A stretch of 48,378 nt of DNA from Caldalkalibacillus mannanilyticus JCM 10596 (GTDB lineage: Bacteria; Bacillota; Bacilli; Caldalkalibacillales; JCM-10596): NCBI RefSeq assembly GCF_000615945.1, contig NZ_BAMO01000040.1:1-48378 (forward strand), in the 5' to 3' direction. Below the pieces are notes generated by a model. It did no database searches and was not told where the DNA came from. It worked only from the letters and a program-made list of their open reading frames with translations. The position numbers and the translations under genes were made by a program. Positions 9,383-18,273 of the stretch are shown here, in pieces; position 1 is the stretch's first letter, and every line of letters starts with the position of its first letter.

Positions 9383-10753
9383 ATGAAAAAGATTTTAGCA
9401 GTAACGGCTTGTCCTACAGGAATTGCTCACACTTATATGGCTGCAGAGTCCCTTGAAAAGGCTGGTAGAGAAGAAAACATTCAGCTCAAAGTTGAAACAA
9501 GGGGAGGAGTTGGAGTAGAGAATGCGCTAACAGAGCAAGATATAGCTGAAGCCCACGCTATTATTATTGCCGCAGATACAGATGCAGATGAGGAAAGATT
9601 CGCTGGTAAGCCTGTCATTAGAGCAGGAGTAAGTGAAGCAATCAAAGATCCAAAAGGATTGATAACCAAAGCATTAGCGCTAAAGCCTTCTAATAATCAG
9701 GATTTTGTGGCAGAAGTAGAAAAAAGAAAAGCAGAGAAAGGCTCAGAAAGAAAAGGACCATATAAGCACTTAATGAATGGTGTATCGTTCATGATTCCGC
9801 TTGTCGTAGCAGGAGGATTACTCATTGCTATCTCCTTTATCTTTGGAATTGAAGCCTTTAAAGAAGAAGGGACCTTAGCCGCAGCCCTAATGAGCATTGG
9901 TGGTGGAGCCGCATTTGCTTTAATGGTTCCAATTTTAGCCGGTTTCATTGCTTACTCTATTGCTGACAAGCCTGGATTAGCACCTGGATTAATCGGAGGA
10001 ATGTTAGCTTCAAACATTGGTGCAGGTTTCTTAGGTGGAATTGTAGCCGGTTTCTTAGCAGGTTATGTAGCCAAATGGATTCGAGATTATGTGAAATTAC
10101 CAAGAAATTTTCAAGGTTTAGTACCCGTACTCATTATTCCTTTCTTTGCCTCATTAATTGTAGGGCTTCTTATGGTTTATGTGATTGGAGAACCAGTGAA
10201 ATATGTCATGGATTCTCTTACTGCTTGGTTAACAGGTCTATCTGGAACAAATGCGTTACTATTAGGATTAATTCTAGGCGCTATGATGGCATTCGATATG
10301 GGAGGTCCAGTGAATAAAGCAGCATACACATTTGCTGTAGGGCTACTGGCAAGTGATATGTATGCCCCGATGGCAGCTGTAATGGCAGCAGGGATGACTC
10401 CTCCTCTTGGAATTTGGTTATCTACCTTAATTGGTCCAAAGAAATATACAGTAGAGGAAAAAGAAGCAGGAAAAGCAGCAGGTGTTCTAGGAATTTCATT
10501 TATTACAGAAGGTGCCATTCCGTTTGCAGCGGCAGACCCATTTAGAGTCATACCTTCTATTGTAGCTGGTTCAGCCGTTACAGGAGCTTTATCCATGGTC
10601 TTTGGAGCGACACTTAGAGCACCACATGGAGGCATATTCGTCCTTCCTATTCCAAATGCAGTGGGGAACTTAGGGATGTATGCTCTTGCCATTATCATCG
10701 GGACGATTGTGACAGCCATCATGCTTCATATTTTGAAAAAAAATAAAGCATAG
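9383..10753 (+). CDS. fruA: PTS fructose transporter subunit IIBC
   Basis: The membrane permease imports and phosphorylates fructose. Residues 1-100 are the IIB domain with phosphocysteine C10 in the motif ACPTGIAHTYMAAE. From about 115 to 456 the protein is IIC, with many membrane segments and conserved stretches such as FDMGGPVNKAAYTF and FITEGAIPFAA. Unlike B. subtilis FruA, a IIABC fusion, it lacks an N-terminal IIA domain; a separate IIA gene follows 100 nt downstream. ATG 9383 follows GAGGAGG. Confidence 0.95.
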   Translation: MKKILAVTACPTGIAHTYMAAESLEKAGREENIQLKVETRGGVGVENALTEQDIAEAHAIIIAADTDADEERFAGKPVIRAGVSEAIKDPKGLITKALALKPSNNQDFVAEVEKRKAEKGSERKGPYKHLMNGVSFMIPLVVAGGLLIAISFIFGIEAFKEEGTLAAALMSIGGGAAFALMVPILAGFIAYSIADKPGLAPGLIGGMLASNIGAGFLGGIVAGFLAGYVAKWIRDYVKLPRNFQGLVPVLIIPFFASLIVGLLMVYVIGEPVKYVMDSLTAWLTGLSGTNALLLGLILGAMMAFDMGGPVNKAAYTFAVGLLASDMYAPMAAVMAAGMTPPLGIWLSTLIGPKKYTVEEKEAGKAAGVLGISFITEGAIPFAAADPFRVIPSIVAGSAVTGALSMVFGATLRAPHGGIFVLPIPNAVGNLGMYALAIIIGTIVTAIMLHILKKNKA

Positions 10754-10853
10754 AAACCAATCAGTATCAAAAGAAAGATACTACATGCTTATTAAAATAA
10801 TAATGGGTCATTCAAAATGACGAAATAGATATATACAAAGGAGTGCGAGAGAA

Positions 10854-11303
10854 ATGAATTTATCAGAATTACTGACAGAAGAAACCATTATTCTATCATT
10901 AGATGCCGTATCGAAAGAAGAGTGTATTGAGAAGCTAACAGCTACTCTTGAAAATAATGGAGTAGTGCATGACAAAAAAGTGTATTACCAGAGTGTAATC
11001 GAGCGTGAAGAACTAGGATCTACAGGAATTGGTTTTGGTGTAGCGATTCCCCACGGAAAATCAAGCGGGGCAACAAAGCCTGGCTTAGCCTTCGGCAGAT
11101 TAAAACAGCCGATTGATTGGCAATCCTTAGATGGAAATCCTGTGTCCGTTGTGTTCCTCATCGCAGTACCTGAAGAACAAGCAGGAAATGAGCATTTGCA
11201 AATTCTTTCCTCTATTTCCCGCAAATTGATTCATGAAGAATTTAGAAATAAACTACTAGTGGCGGGAACAGCTCAGGATATTTTAGAGGAGATTGCAAAA
11301 TAA
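10854..11303 (+). CDS. PTS fructose transporter subunit IIA, stand-alone
   Basis: A 149-aa soluble IIA protein of the fructose/mannitol type. H67 in GFGVAIPHGK is the residue that takes phosphate from HPr and passes it to the IIB cysteine of the upstream IIBC. It has its own AAAGGAG site and lies 100 nt after fruA with no clear terminator between, so it belongs to the fru operon. It supplies the domain missing from the neighbouring permease. Confidence 0.9.
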   Translation: MNLSELLTEETIILSLDAVSKEECIEKLTATLENNGVVHDKKVYYQSVIEREELGSTGIGFGVAIPHGKSSGATKPGLAFGRLKQPIDWQSLDGNPVSVVFLIAVPEEQAGNEHLQILSSISRKLIHEEFRNKLLVAGTAQDILEEIAK

Positions 11304-11325
11304 GTGAAAGTGCTTACAAAAAAGA

Positions 11326-11354
11326 TTGACAAAGCTCGTTTGATCTCCTACTAT
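11326..11354 (+). promoter_or_regulatory. SigA promoter of ptsG
   Basis: TTGACA (11326-11331) and TACTAT (11349-11354) are 17 nt apart. No terminator is visible after the IIA gene, so fru transcripts can also read into this leader. Confidence 0.75.
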
Positions 11355-11383
11355 TAAAGATATAAAATATCATAGACTACGGA

Positions 11384-11448
11384 GCATGTTACCTTAATAG
11401 GGCATAAGCTTTAGAAACCAATGTGGTTTCTATGCTTATGCCCTTTTT
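11384..11448 (+). promoter_or_regulatory. GlcT antiterminator (RAT) overlapping the ptsG leader terminator
   Basis: A RAT-like segment with GCATGTTACC (11384-11393) and AGGGCATAAG overlaps the 5' arm of a long terminator: GGGCATAAGC (11400-11409) pairs with GCTTATGCCC (11434-11443), extended inward by GAAACC/GGTTTC, then TTTTT. This matches the design of GlcT-controlled ptsG leaders: dephosphorylated GlcT would stabilise the RAT and prevent termination. glcT lies just downstream of ptsG. Confidence 0.85.
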
Positions 11449-11479
11449 GTGCATGTAAGTAGGAAAAGGAGGAAAAATA

Positions 11480-12915
11480 ATGAATATTCTAGGAGGACTT
11501 CAAAGCATTGGGCGTTCATTAATGACACCCATCGCCATTTTACCAGCCGCAGGAATTTTATTAGCTATTGGGGCGATGTCATTTACGAATCCGGTCATGG
11601 TGAAGATTGCACAGATTTTTTTAGCAGCAGGAGGAGCCATTTTTGACAATTTACCCTTATTATTTGCGATAGGTGTTGCTATAGGATTAGCAAATGGTGC
11701 TGGGGTAGCTGGACTAGCAGCGGCTATTGGTTACTTTGTGCTTACTCATGTTTTAGCTACCTTTAATGTCGTAGGACCAGATGGTGAAGTGCTGATTAAA
11801 TTAAATATGGGTGTTCTAGGAGGGATTATAACAGGAGGCGTGGCTGCATATCTATATAAACGATATAAGGATATTGAATTGCCTAAAGCTCTTGGTTTTT
11901 TTGGAGGTAGACGATTTATTCCTATTATCACCTCATTAGTTATGGTATTCTTAGGTATCATTTTCGGTTTTATCTGGTTACCGATTCAAGAGGGAATCCA
12001 AGCTGTGGGAATGTGGATTGTTTCAGCAGGAGGTTTAGGAGCCTTTATCTTTGGAGTGCTCAATCGTTTGCTGATTCCTTTTGGGCTTCACCACATATTA
12101 AATTCAATTGCTTGGTTTCAAATTGGCGATTTCACCAATAGCACTGGGCAGGTTGTTCATGGAGATTTAACTCGATATTTTGCAGGGGATAAAACAGCAG
12201 GAATGTTTATGACAGGCTTCTTTCCAGTGATGATGTTTGGTCTGCCAGCGGCGTGTTTAGCCATGATTCATGCGGCGAAACCTGAAAAACGAGTGATGGT
12301 TTCCTCAGTGCTTTTATCCGCCGCCTTTACTTCGTTTTTAACAGGAATTACGGAACCAATTGAATTTGCTTTTATGTTCTTAGCACCGGCATTATACTTG
12401 ATTCATGCCTTATTAACTGGTTTATTGATGGCTCTCACGTACTCTATTGGAATGAAATTAGGCTTTGGCTTTTCAGCAGGGCTTATCGACTATCTCATCA
12501 ATTGGCATTTAGCACTAACCCTCTATGGCTTATTCCTTTTGGTATCATTACTTTTATTGTGTACTATTTCGTCTTTCGTTTTTCGATCCGTTTATTTCAC
12601 TTAAAAACCCCAGGTAGAGAAGAGGAAGATTCTGAACAGGCTAGTCAATCTACCAATCCACTGAAGAACCAAGGAATCAGAGAAAAGGCTGAAGCGATTC
12701 TTCCCCTCATTGGAGGAGCAGCCAATATTATCAAGGTGGATGCATGTATCACACGTTTACGCTTAACTTTAGTAGATGAAGCACATGTTAATGAAGTGGA
12801 GCTCAAGAAGCTAGGAGCAGCGGGTATCATGCGTTTAGGGAAAGGAAACGTACAGATCGTTTTTGGAACGGACTCAGAGCTGATCAAGGAAGAATTGATC
12901 CCAAAGCTGAATTAA
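11480..12915 (+). CDS. ptsG: PTS glucose transporter subunit IICB (frameshift as written near 12510)
   Basis: Imports and phosphorylates glucose. The first frame, from ATG 11480 (AAAGGAGG upstream), encodes the IIC membrane domain up to DYLINWHLA and then runs into an unrelated tail stopping at 12604. The family sequence resumes in another frame with STNPLWLIPFGI, followed by a linker and the IIB domain with phosphocysteine in VDACITRLRL, ending at 12915. One missing base (GCAACT read as GCACT near 12510) restores 478 aa. No IIA domain is attached. Given similar one-base losses elsewhere in the window I consider the gene functional. Confidence 0.88.
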
Positions 12916-12935
12916 AGACCAACTGAATCATGAAT

Positions 12936-12972
12936 CCTCTACACTTCTTTGTACAGGTAAGAGGTGTAGAGG
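12936..12972 (+). other. Stem-loop between ptsG and glcT
   Basis: Arms CCTCTACACTTCT (12936-12948) and AGAGGTGTAGAGG (12960-12972) form a 13-bp stem with one G-U pair. No T-tract follows, so it is more likely an RNA processing or stability element than a terminator. Confidence 0.55.
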
Positions 12973-12996
12973 AGATTAATTCTTCGGAGGTAGAAA

Positions 12997-13824
12997 ATGG
13001 AACGGAAAGTTGTGCAGGTTTTATCTCACAATGTCGTGCTTGCAAAATTATCATCAGGAAATAATTCCATCGTTTTTGGAAAAGGCATTGGTTATAAGAT
13101 GTTACCTGGTGACAAAATCAAATCATCCAGTATTAAGCAGGAGTTTCTTCTTCATACTCCGGAAGCCATCGAACACTATCAACAAGTCTTAAAGATGGTT
13201 AATGTTCCAGTGATTGTGGCAACAGAAGAGGTGATTGCGATGGCGATTCGAAGCTTATCGGGAACGTTCTCAGACACGATTCATGCCGCTCTTATTGACC
13301 ATATTAATTTCGCTATTGAACGAACTAAGAAAGGGATTCATCTAAGTAACCCTTTTGTTTTTGAGATTAAGCAGCTTTATCCGCAGGAGTACAAAGTAGC
13401 GGAGGAAGCGGTGAGCTATTTAAATAAGAAGCTACAGGTTAATTTTCCCGAGGAGGAGGTGGCTTTTCTAGCTAGTCATTTTCATTCTGCTCGAACGTTC
13501 ACTACCAAAAAAGTAACGCTAGAAGCTGCTCGAATTGTTTCTAAAGTTTTAGAGCAACTAAAGGAAGATGGCTATCAGATGGATGAATCCTTTACTACCA
13601 TTCGCTTGATTTCGCATCTGAAAGCGTTGATTGATCGAGTGAAGACGGGTAAGCATATCGAAAATCCGTTAGTACAAAATATTAAAGAACAGTATGTAGC
13701 TGGATTTCAACAAGCTTGTAAAATTGGACAAATTATTGCCGAGCATTTGAATCAAGAGGTATCTGAAAAGGAGTTAGGCTTCCTCACCCTACATCTTGAA
13801 CGTCTTCCGCACAAGACTAGATAA
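12997..13824 (+). CDS. glcT: PRD-containing transcription antiterminator GlcT
   Basis: BglG-family antiterminator of 275 aa. Residues 1-57 form the RNA-binding CAT domain; PRD1 (about 65-170) carries H102 and H161, and PRD2 (about 171-275) H207 and H266, the sites of PTS phosphorylation. It should bind the RAT at 11384-11410 and let transcription into ptsG when glucose dephosphorylates it. In B. subtilis glcT precedes ptsG; here it follows, giving a transcriptional feedback. GGAGGT lies 7 nt before ATG 12997. It ends 17 nt from the convergent ABC permease gene. Confidence 0.92.
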   Translation: MERKVVQVLSHNVVLAKLSSGNNSIVFGKGIGYKMLPGDKIKSSSIKQEFLLHTPEAIEHYQQVLKMVNVPVIVATEEVIAMAIRSLSGTFSDTIHAALIDHINFAIERTKKGIHLSNPFVFEIKQLYPQEYKVAEEAVSYLNKKLQVNFPEEEVAFLASHFHSARTFTTKKVTLEAARIVSKVLEQLKEDGYQMDESFTTIRLISHLKALIDRVKTGKHIENPLVQNIKEQYVAGFQQACKIGQIIAEHLNQEVSEKELGFLTLHLERLPHKTR

Positions 13825-13841
13825 GGAGAGCTTCTTTCCTT

Positions 13842-14563
13842 CTACTCAATTTTTTGATTGAAACGGGAATACAAATACCATAGGATTCCCATGTGTAAAA
13901 AAAGACCCACCATAAAGATACCTAGAGTCTGTATAAGAGATTCTTGAAGTTCGAATAGTTGCGCCATCCAATAGGTTGGAAGTACTGTGAATATACCTTG
14001 CCAAGGCCAAGAGATAAAGTAAACAGCAAGGGGAGTCATCGTTAGTATCCCAGACACTTTCGCTAAAGCAAGCCCTTCCACCTTATTGGAAGCAAAAGCA
14101 ACAAGAAACAAACCAAACATAGGTGCTTCTAAGGCAAGCAGAATAAGCAGTAGGGGAATGGTGCTTCCCGTTATAGGACTTAGCTCTGTGTAGAAGATAA
14201 GGAATAATGACATCACGGCTGTCAGGCACATGGGAAATACTAGTCGAACCATTAAGTACCCCTTTTTTTGAAGGGGTGTAACCGCTAATAGTGGGATGAT
14301 GTGCTCATCTCGCTCATCTAAAATCAGAAATCCCGAAACCATCCCAATCATAAGGGGTGTAAGCTGTAGGATAAATAACAGCATCAGGTCATAGTAGGGA
14401 ACTAGATCAAAAGCATAGTGTTCGAAGAGCCATTCACTAAGTGCAGGTGGTGTGAATCGAAAAACAAGAGCTAGAAGCAAAGTTCCTGCTATGATCATCA
14501 ATAGAATCGGATCACGACGTACGTTCTTCATATCGGCAAATGCAGCATAATCAAGCGCTTCAT
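13842..14563 (-). CDS. ABC transporter permease (probable frameshift near 14555)
   Basis: An integral membrane protein with six or so hydrophobic segments, similar to permeases annotated as fluoroquinolone exporters. The long open frame starts at ATG 14531, which has no ribosome binding site and cuts into a conserved N-terminal region (DMKNVRRDPILL). A better start, ATG 14563 (MKR), follows GGGGGAT and lies 6 nt after the previous gene's stop, but is one base out of frame. A single missing base near 14555 joins them as MKRLDYAAFADMKNVRRDP. The partner permease and ATPase are immediately upstream. Confidence 0.75.
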
Positions 14564-14569
14564 AAAAAA

Positions 14570-15274
14570 CTATCCCCCGATCTTATAAATAATGTGCTTT
14601 CGAAAAGAATGAAGTGTCCAGATATAGGCAATGCCAATCCAAGCACTGATAGATAAAATAAGACAAGTAGCATACCAAGGTTCAAGTGTCTGAAAAGGAG
14701 AATGGAGCAAAAGCAAAGACGCCTGAGTAGGTAATAAATAATACAAAGATGTGTGATAGATGCCAAGATAACCAAGCAGGGGAAGACAAAATAGGATGGT
14801 ATAAAGTGGTGCGATAAGAAAGAAACCATTTAAGGTTTTACATTGTACAGCTATACCAAGCCCAATTAGAGTAAAGAAAATAGAAGTGAGTAATACACCT
14901 ATAATAAACAGCAGAGTGGTCTGCTGGACGCCAAGAACGACAACATGAATGATGATACTTGTAAGGACAGAAAGAAATCCTAGCGAAAGTACTTTTGAAA
15001 TGATATAGCCTTGAATCGTAAGTGGTGTAATAAATAAATGATCATAGATGCTTTGCCCTTTTTCCAAGAGAACAATCCCTCCGATAAAGAAAAAACCTAA
15101 GGCACTAGGATCAGAGAAAACAATGATGGTGATAAGCATTGCTTTGGATTGCTCTGGTAGAAAAGAGAGCAATAAAATATACATGATCGTAACGAATAAA
15201 TACGCTGCATAAAATCCATGTCGAACCTGAAACTTCACATCGTTTTGGAGAATGGACAGAAATCTGTTTCTCAT
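14570..15274 (-). CDS. ABC transporter permease, drug-export type
   Basis: A 234-aa membrane protein with about six transmembrane segments, beginning MRNRFLSILQNDVKFQVRHG; the short cytoplasmic start with a charged stretch is typical of ABC-2-like permeases annotated as fluoroquinolone transport permeases. Its start overlaps the ATPase stop (ATGA, 15271-15274), and the second permease follows within a few bases. The three should form one exporter under the TetR regulator encoded upstream. Substrate is unknown. Confidence 0.8.
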   Translation of the reverse strand: MRNRFLSILQNDVKFQVRHGFYAAYLFVTIMYILLLSFLPEQSKAMLITIIVFSDPSALGFFFIGGIVLLEKGQSIYDHLFITPLTIQGYIISKVLSLGFLSVLTSIIIHVVVLGVQQTTLLFIIGVLLTSIFFTLIGLGIAVQCKTLNGFFLIAPLYTILFCLPLLGYLGIYHTSLYYLLPTQASLLLLHSPFQTLEPWYATCLILSISAWIGIAYIWTLHSFRKHIIYKIGG

Positions 15275-16125
15275 ACCAGTTCCCTGCCTGTAACATCAAT
15301 AAAGATTTGTTCAAGTGTTGTTTCTTGAGTATGGATGGTTTCAACATCCTTTTCTTTTAGAAGGGTAAGAAAAGATGGATTTACACCAATTTGCTGTAGA
15401 TCAAAAATTTCAGCTGATAAACCATGAGAGTCCTTATATTCGACCTGTACGGTTTTACTTCCTTTTTCTAGTTTTAACTGGCGTGGGGAATCAATTAAAG
15501 CAATTTGACCATCCACAATAAAGGCAACCCGATCACAGATCTCTTCGGCAATATTCATATTATGGGTCGTAATCAGGACTGTTTTCCCTTCTGCTTTCTT
15601 CTCTAGAATAAGCTCTTTGATCATTTTGGTGTTTCGTGGATCAAGCCCTGAAGTAGGCTCATCTAGAAAGATCAAATCAGGCTGATTAAGAAGCGCTCTG
15701 CATAGGTTCAGGCGCATTTTCATCCCTTTAGAAAAATCGGACACTTTGGTTTGACTGTATTTTTCGAGTCCTACACGTTCAAGTAAGGCAAGAGGCTCTT
15801 CCGTCTTTGAGGAATACAAAGAACGAAAAAAGCGCAGATTCTCTAGAGCTGAAAATTTTGTATAGAAATTAGGAAATTCGAAAGCGACTCCTACTCGTTC
15901 ATAATACTCCGCTCCTGAGTTAGAAATTTCTTTCCCCATGACCAGAACCTTTCCCCGATAGTTTTTCAAAATCCCAATCAATATTTTTTGAATGGTGCTT
16001 TTTCCTGCTCCGGAAGGTCCCAGAAAACCAAAAATTTCTCCTTCTCCAATATGAAAATCGATCCCCTTGATGGTATCGTCTAGGTTATTTGGATAACGAT
16101 ACGTTAAGCTTTGAACACTAATCAT
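15271..16125 (-). CDS. ABC transporter ATP-binding protein
   Basis: A 284-aa ATPase that powers the two permeases. Walker A GPSGAGKST is at about residues 37-45, the signature FSKGMKMRLNLCRAL replaces the usual LSGGQ as in many CcmA/NatA-type exporters, and Walker B LIFLDEPTSGLD follows with the expected Glu. ATG 16125 follows AGGAGGAAGG. The gene overlaps the end of the reconstructed tetR by 8 nt and the next permease by ATGA, so translation of the operon is tightly coupled. Confidence 0.92.
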   Translation of the reverse strand: MISVQSLTYRYPNNLDDTIKGIDFHIGEGEIFGFLGPSGAGKSTIQKILIGILKNYRGKVLVMGKEISNSGAEYYERVGVAFEFPNFYTKFSALENLRFFRSLYSSKTEEPLALLERVGLEKYSQTKVSDFSKGMKMRLNLCRALLNQPDLIFLDEPTSGLDPRNTKMIKELILEKKAEGKTVLITTHNMNIAEEICDRVAFIVDGQIALIDSPRQLKLEKGSKTVQVEYKDSHGLSAEIFDLQQIGVNPSFLTLLKEKDVETIHTQETTLEQIFIDVTGRELV

Positions 16126-16752
16126 TCGATCCTTCCTCCTTTTTTAGTAGTCCTTCAGCAACACAGTCCAGTAGCAAGTCAAAAGTAGCGTGATAGAGAT
16201 GTTCTCCGATCATTTTTTTTGAAAGGAAAGAATAATGAGAGAACGAAAAACACTTAAGATGACATCTGGTGCGTGATCGATCAAGTCATTGTTTTTTTGC
16301 CAAGAGAGAATGATTGGAAAGAAAACATCAGAATCCTGCTGGAAATGCTGCTCTAATCTACTGGTAGGTAATTTGCGCATCACGATTTCAAGCACATTTT
16401 CCGTATAAAGCTGTTGAAAAAATGGATTGTTTTCAATCAGAGCAATTCCTTTCTTAAGGAACGTTTTCAGAGCTTCTTTCGTTAATTTTTCTTCAAGATT
16501 AACGGAATGTAAGAGCTGTTGTCGAAGCTCTGCTTCTTCCATTTCTAAAATCGTAAAATAAAGCTCTTCTTTCGATTCATAGAAGAGGTAGAATGATCCT
16601 TGAGCAATCCCTACAGCTTCTGTTAAAAGAGCGACACTCGTTTTTTTAAGACCTAGCTGACCAAATTGTTTTTTACCTTCTGTTACTAATTTCTGACGAA
16701 GATATATTTTTTCCTCATCATTAAACTTTCTAGCGATAATAGATCCCTCCAT
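16118..16752 (-). CDS. TetR-family regulator (frameshift as written at an A8 run near 16216)
   Basis: The N-terminal helix-turn-helix (KTSVALLTEAVGIAQGSFYLFYESKEELY, about residues 36-65 in two pieces) is typical of TetR regulators. As written the protein stops at 16210 after SFQKK, inside a run of eight A. A ninth A continues the frame as MIGEHLYHATFDLLLDCV to 16118, giving about 211 aa, a normal length and a typical TetR C-terminus. The start is odd: ATG 16752 has no ribosome binding site, while GGAGGG inside the gene sits 7 nt before an ATC codon preceding ARKF, where related proteins start. It should control the ABC genes downstream. Confidence 0.82.
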
Positions 16753-16759
16753 ATGAACA

Positions 16760-16786
16760 TATGAATATTTTTATTTTTTATTCATA
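16760..16786. promoter_or_regulatory. Inverted repeat upstream of tetR, candidate operator
   Basis: TATGAATA (16760-16767) and TATTCATA (16779-16786) form a perfect inverted repeat with an 11-nt AT-only spacer, ending 8 nt before the tetR start. Position and symmetry fit autoregulation by the TetR protein. Confidence 0.55.
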
Positions 16787-16831
16787 CTATCATGGAGGAA
16801 GGATAGAAAGCAAGGGTATTTTGTGCTGATG

Positions 16832-16874
16832 ATTAAAAAATAAAAACGAGTCCACCAAAAAAGGGGACTCGTTT
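16832..16874 (-). terminator. Terminator after the MFS gene
   Basis: A 10-bp stem pairs 16844-16853 with 16865-16874. On the minus strand it is followed by a T-rich tract (TTATTTTTTAA). It separates the MFS gene from tetR. Confidence 0.8.
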
Positions 16875-16915
16875 CACTTGTGTTACAAACAGCTTCCTAC
16901 CTGATAAAGGTTACT

Positions 16916-18166
16916 TTACAATGATTGACCTTGTGCTTGCGTTTCAGTTGCCTCAAGGTCAAAGGGTGTACGAAAATAATAGATACTATAGTAGATAACG
17001 AGAACAAAAGAAATGCTTCCTAAAAGTAAAACCGTGTATTTTAATCCAAGCAAGTCAAGGAATAGTCCTGTAGCTAGCAGGATGACCTGAAACAAAAGGC
17101 GGTCAAGCATCCCGCGAAATGAGAAAAATCTGCCGTGATATTCCTTTGGAATTTTCGTCTGAAAGATGGTAGACGAAATGGGAAAGAAGCATCCCGCTGC
17201 TAAACCAAACAATCCAAAGGAAAGCAGGACGAACCAATTGCTTGCCACAAAAAAGAGAGAAATATGTGCCAAAGCAGTTAAAAATGAAAAGAGCAGGAGA
17301 AGCTGAACAAGGTTTCTTCCTTCACTTACTTTTTTAACGAGAAAGGCACCAAGGATAAAGCAGATTCCTTCGATGGCGTACAAATAACTTTTAATACTTG
17401 CATGCTCCTGAATTTCACTGATGCTTATGACCATCAGATTAAATCCCCCGATGAAAAGCATAGGAATGATACTTAATAGAAGCGCTGCAACGGCGATAGG
17501 CACATTTTTTAAGACAGGGATAATCTCTTTAAAGGGAGCTTTCTTTTGAGTAGAATCCTTTTTCTGTTTTTCTGCTGGCTCCTGGGCTTCATCTGTTCCA
17601 TCTTTCCCATCCTTTACTTGCAGCAAGAAAGTAGAAAGAAGCAGTAAACTATAGGCGATAAGAGATGCCATATAAAGAGAATATAGGCTCATGATTGTAA
17701 GCATAGCCCCTGCAAGAGCTGTTCCCAATATTCGAGCAATTGTGGATACATTCATATGTACCCCATTCATTTGCAGTAAATCCTGATCCTTAACGATCAG
17801 TGGAATAAGGGATTGCAGGGCTGGAAAATAGAAGGCTGCCGAGAGCTGAATCGAAATCATGAAAACGATCATCCAGAGAATCGAATTAAATTCTAATGCT
17901 AAGAACATAAAGAAAATACTTACGATTCGTCCGCAACCAGCCAGAATTAATACTTTCTTTTTGGAGGTAGAGTCGATGATCCTACCTGCAAATGGGCCAA
18001 CAAGAAGTCCAGCAGTCAAACCAATAAACAAAATCACGGATTTAAAGAAGTCAGATGGAACATGTTGTTGCAGAAATTCAAGGTTCCCAATGATTCCAGT
18101 CCATAAACCAAGACCTGCAATGAGTTCACCAGATAAAATAATCCAAACATTTTTATTCTTCCACAT
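16916..18166 (-). CDS. MFS transporter
   Basis: A 416-aa major facilitator with about 12 membrane segments. The loop between segments 2 and 3 carries a basic motif-A-like stretch (AGRIIDSTSKKKVLILAG), and there is a long charged central loop (about residues 187-215) between the two halves. It is probably an exporter, but substrate cannot be inferred. It has its own promoter and terminator, so it is separate from the tetR-ABC operon. The ribosome binding site before ATG 18166 is weak. Confidence 0.85.
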   Translation of the reverse strand: MWKNKNVWIILSGELIAGLGLWTGIIGNLEFLQQHVPSDFFKSVILFIGLTAGLLVGPFAGRIIDSTSKKKVLILAGCGRIVSIFFMFLALEFNSILWMIVFMISIQLSAAFYFPALQSLIPLIVKDQDLLQMNGVHMNVSTIARILGTALAGAMLTIMSLYSLYMASLIAYSLLLLSTFLLQVKDGKDGTDEAQEPAEKQKKDSTQKKAPFKEIIPVLKNVPIAVAALLLSIIPMLFIGGFNLMVISISEIQEHASIKSYLYAIEGICFILGAFLVKKVSEGRNLVQLLLLFSFLTALAHISLFFVASNWFVLLSFGLFGLAAGCFFPISSTIFQTKIPKEYHGRFFSFRGMLDRLLFQVILLATGLFLDLLGLKYTVLLLGSISFVLVIYYSIYYFRTPFDLEATETQAQGQSL

Positions 18167-18221
18167 GTATCGACTCTACTTTCTGAATCACCATTCTTTG
18201 ATGGGAATAGTTTTTATTTCA

Positions 18222-18250
18222 ATAGTAGAGTATATATTTATTCGGGTCAA
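18222..18250 (-). promoter_or_regulatory. SigA-type promoter of the MFS gene
   Basis: On the minus strand TTGACC (18250-18245) and TACTAT (18227-18222) are 17 nt apart. ACTCTACT (18173-18180) and AGTAGAGT (18224-18231) form an inverted pair around the leader, the latter overlapping the -10. Confidence 0.6.
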
Positions 18251-18273
18251 GAAATATGCTATTTCCGAAATTT

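Noticed and set aside
10177-10722. Long minus-strand open frame opposite fruA
   Set aside because: It lies wholly inside fruA, has a composition typical of antisense frames over membrane-protein genes, and has no plausible start context or family resemblance.
18250-18264. Palindrome GAAATATGCTATTTC after the chemoreceptor gene as a terminator
   Set aside because: The stem is 6 bp, AT-rich, overlaps the MFS promoter and is not followed by a T-tract on the minus strand.
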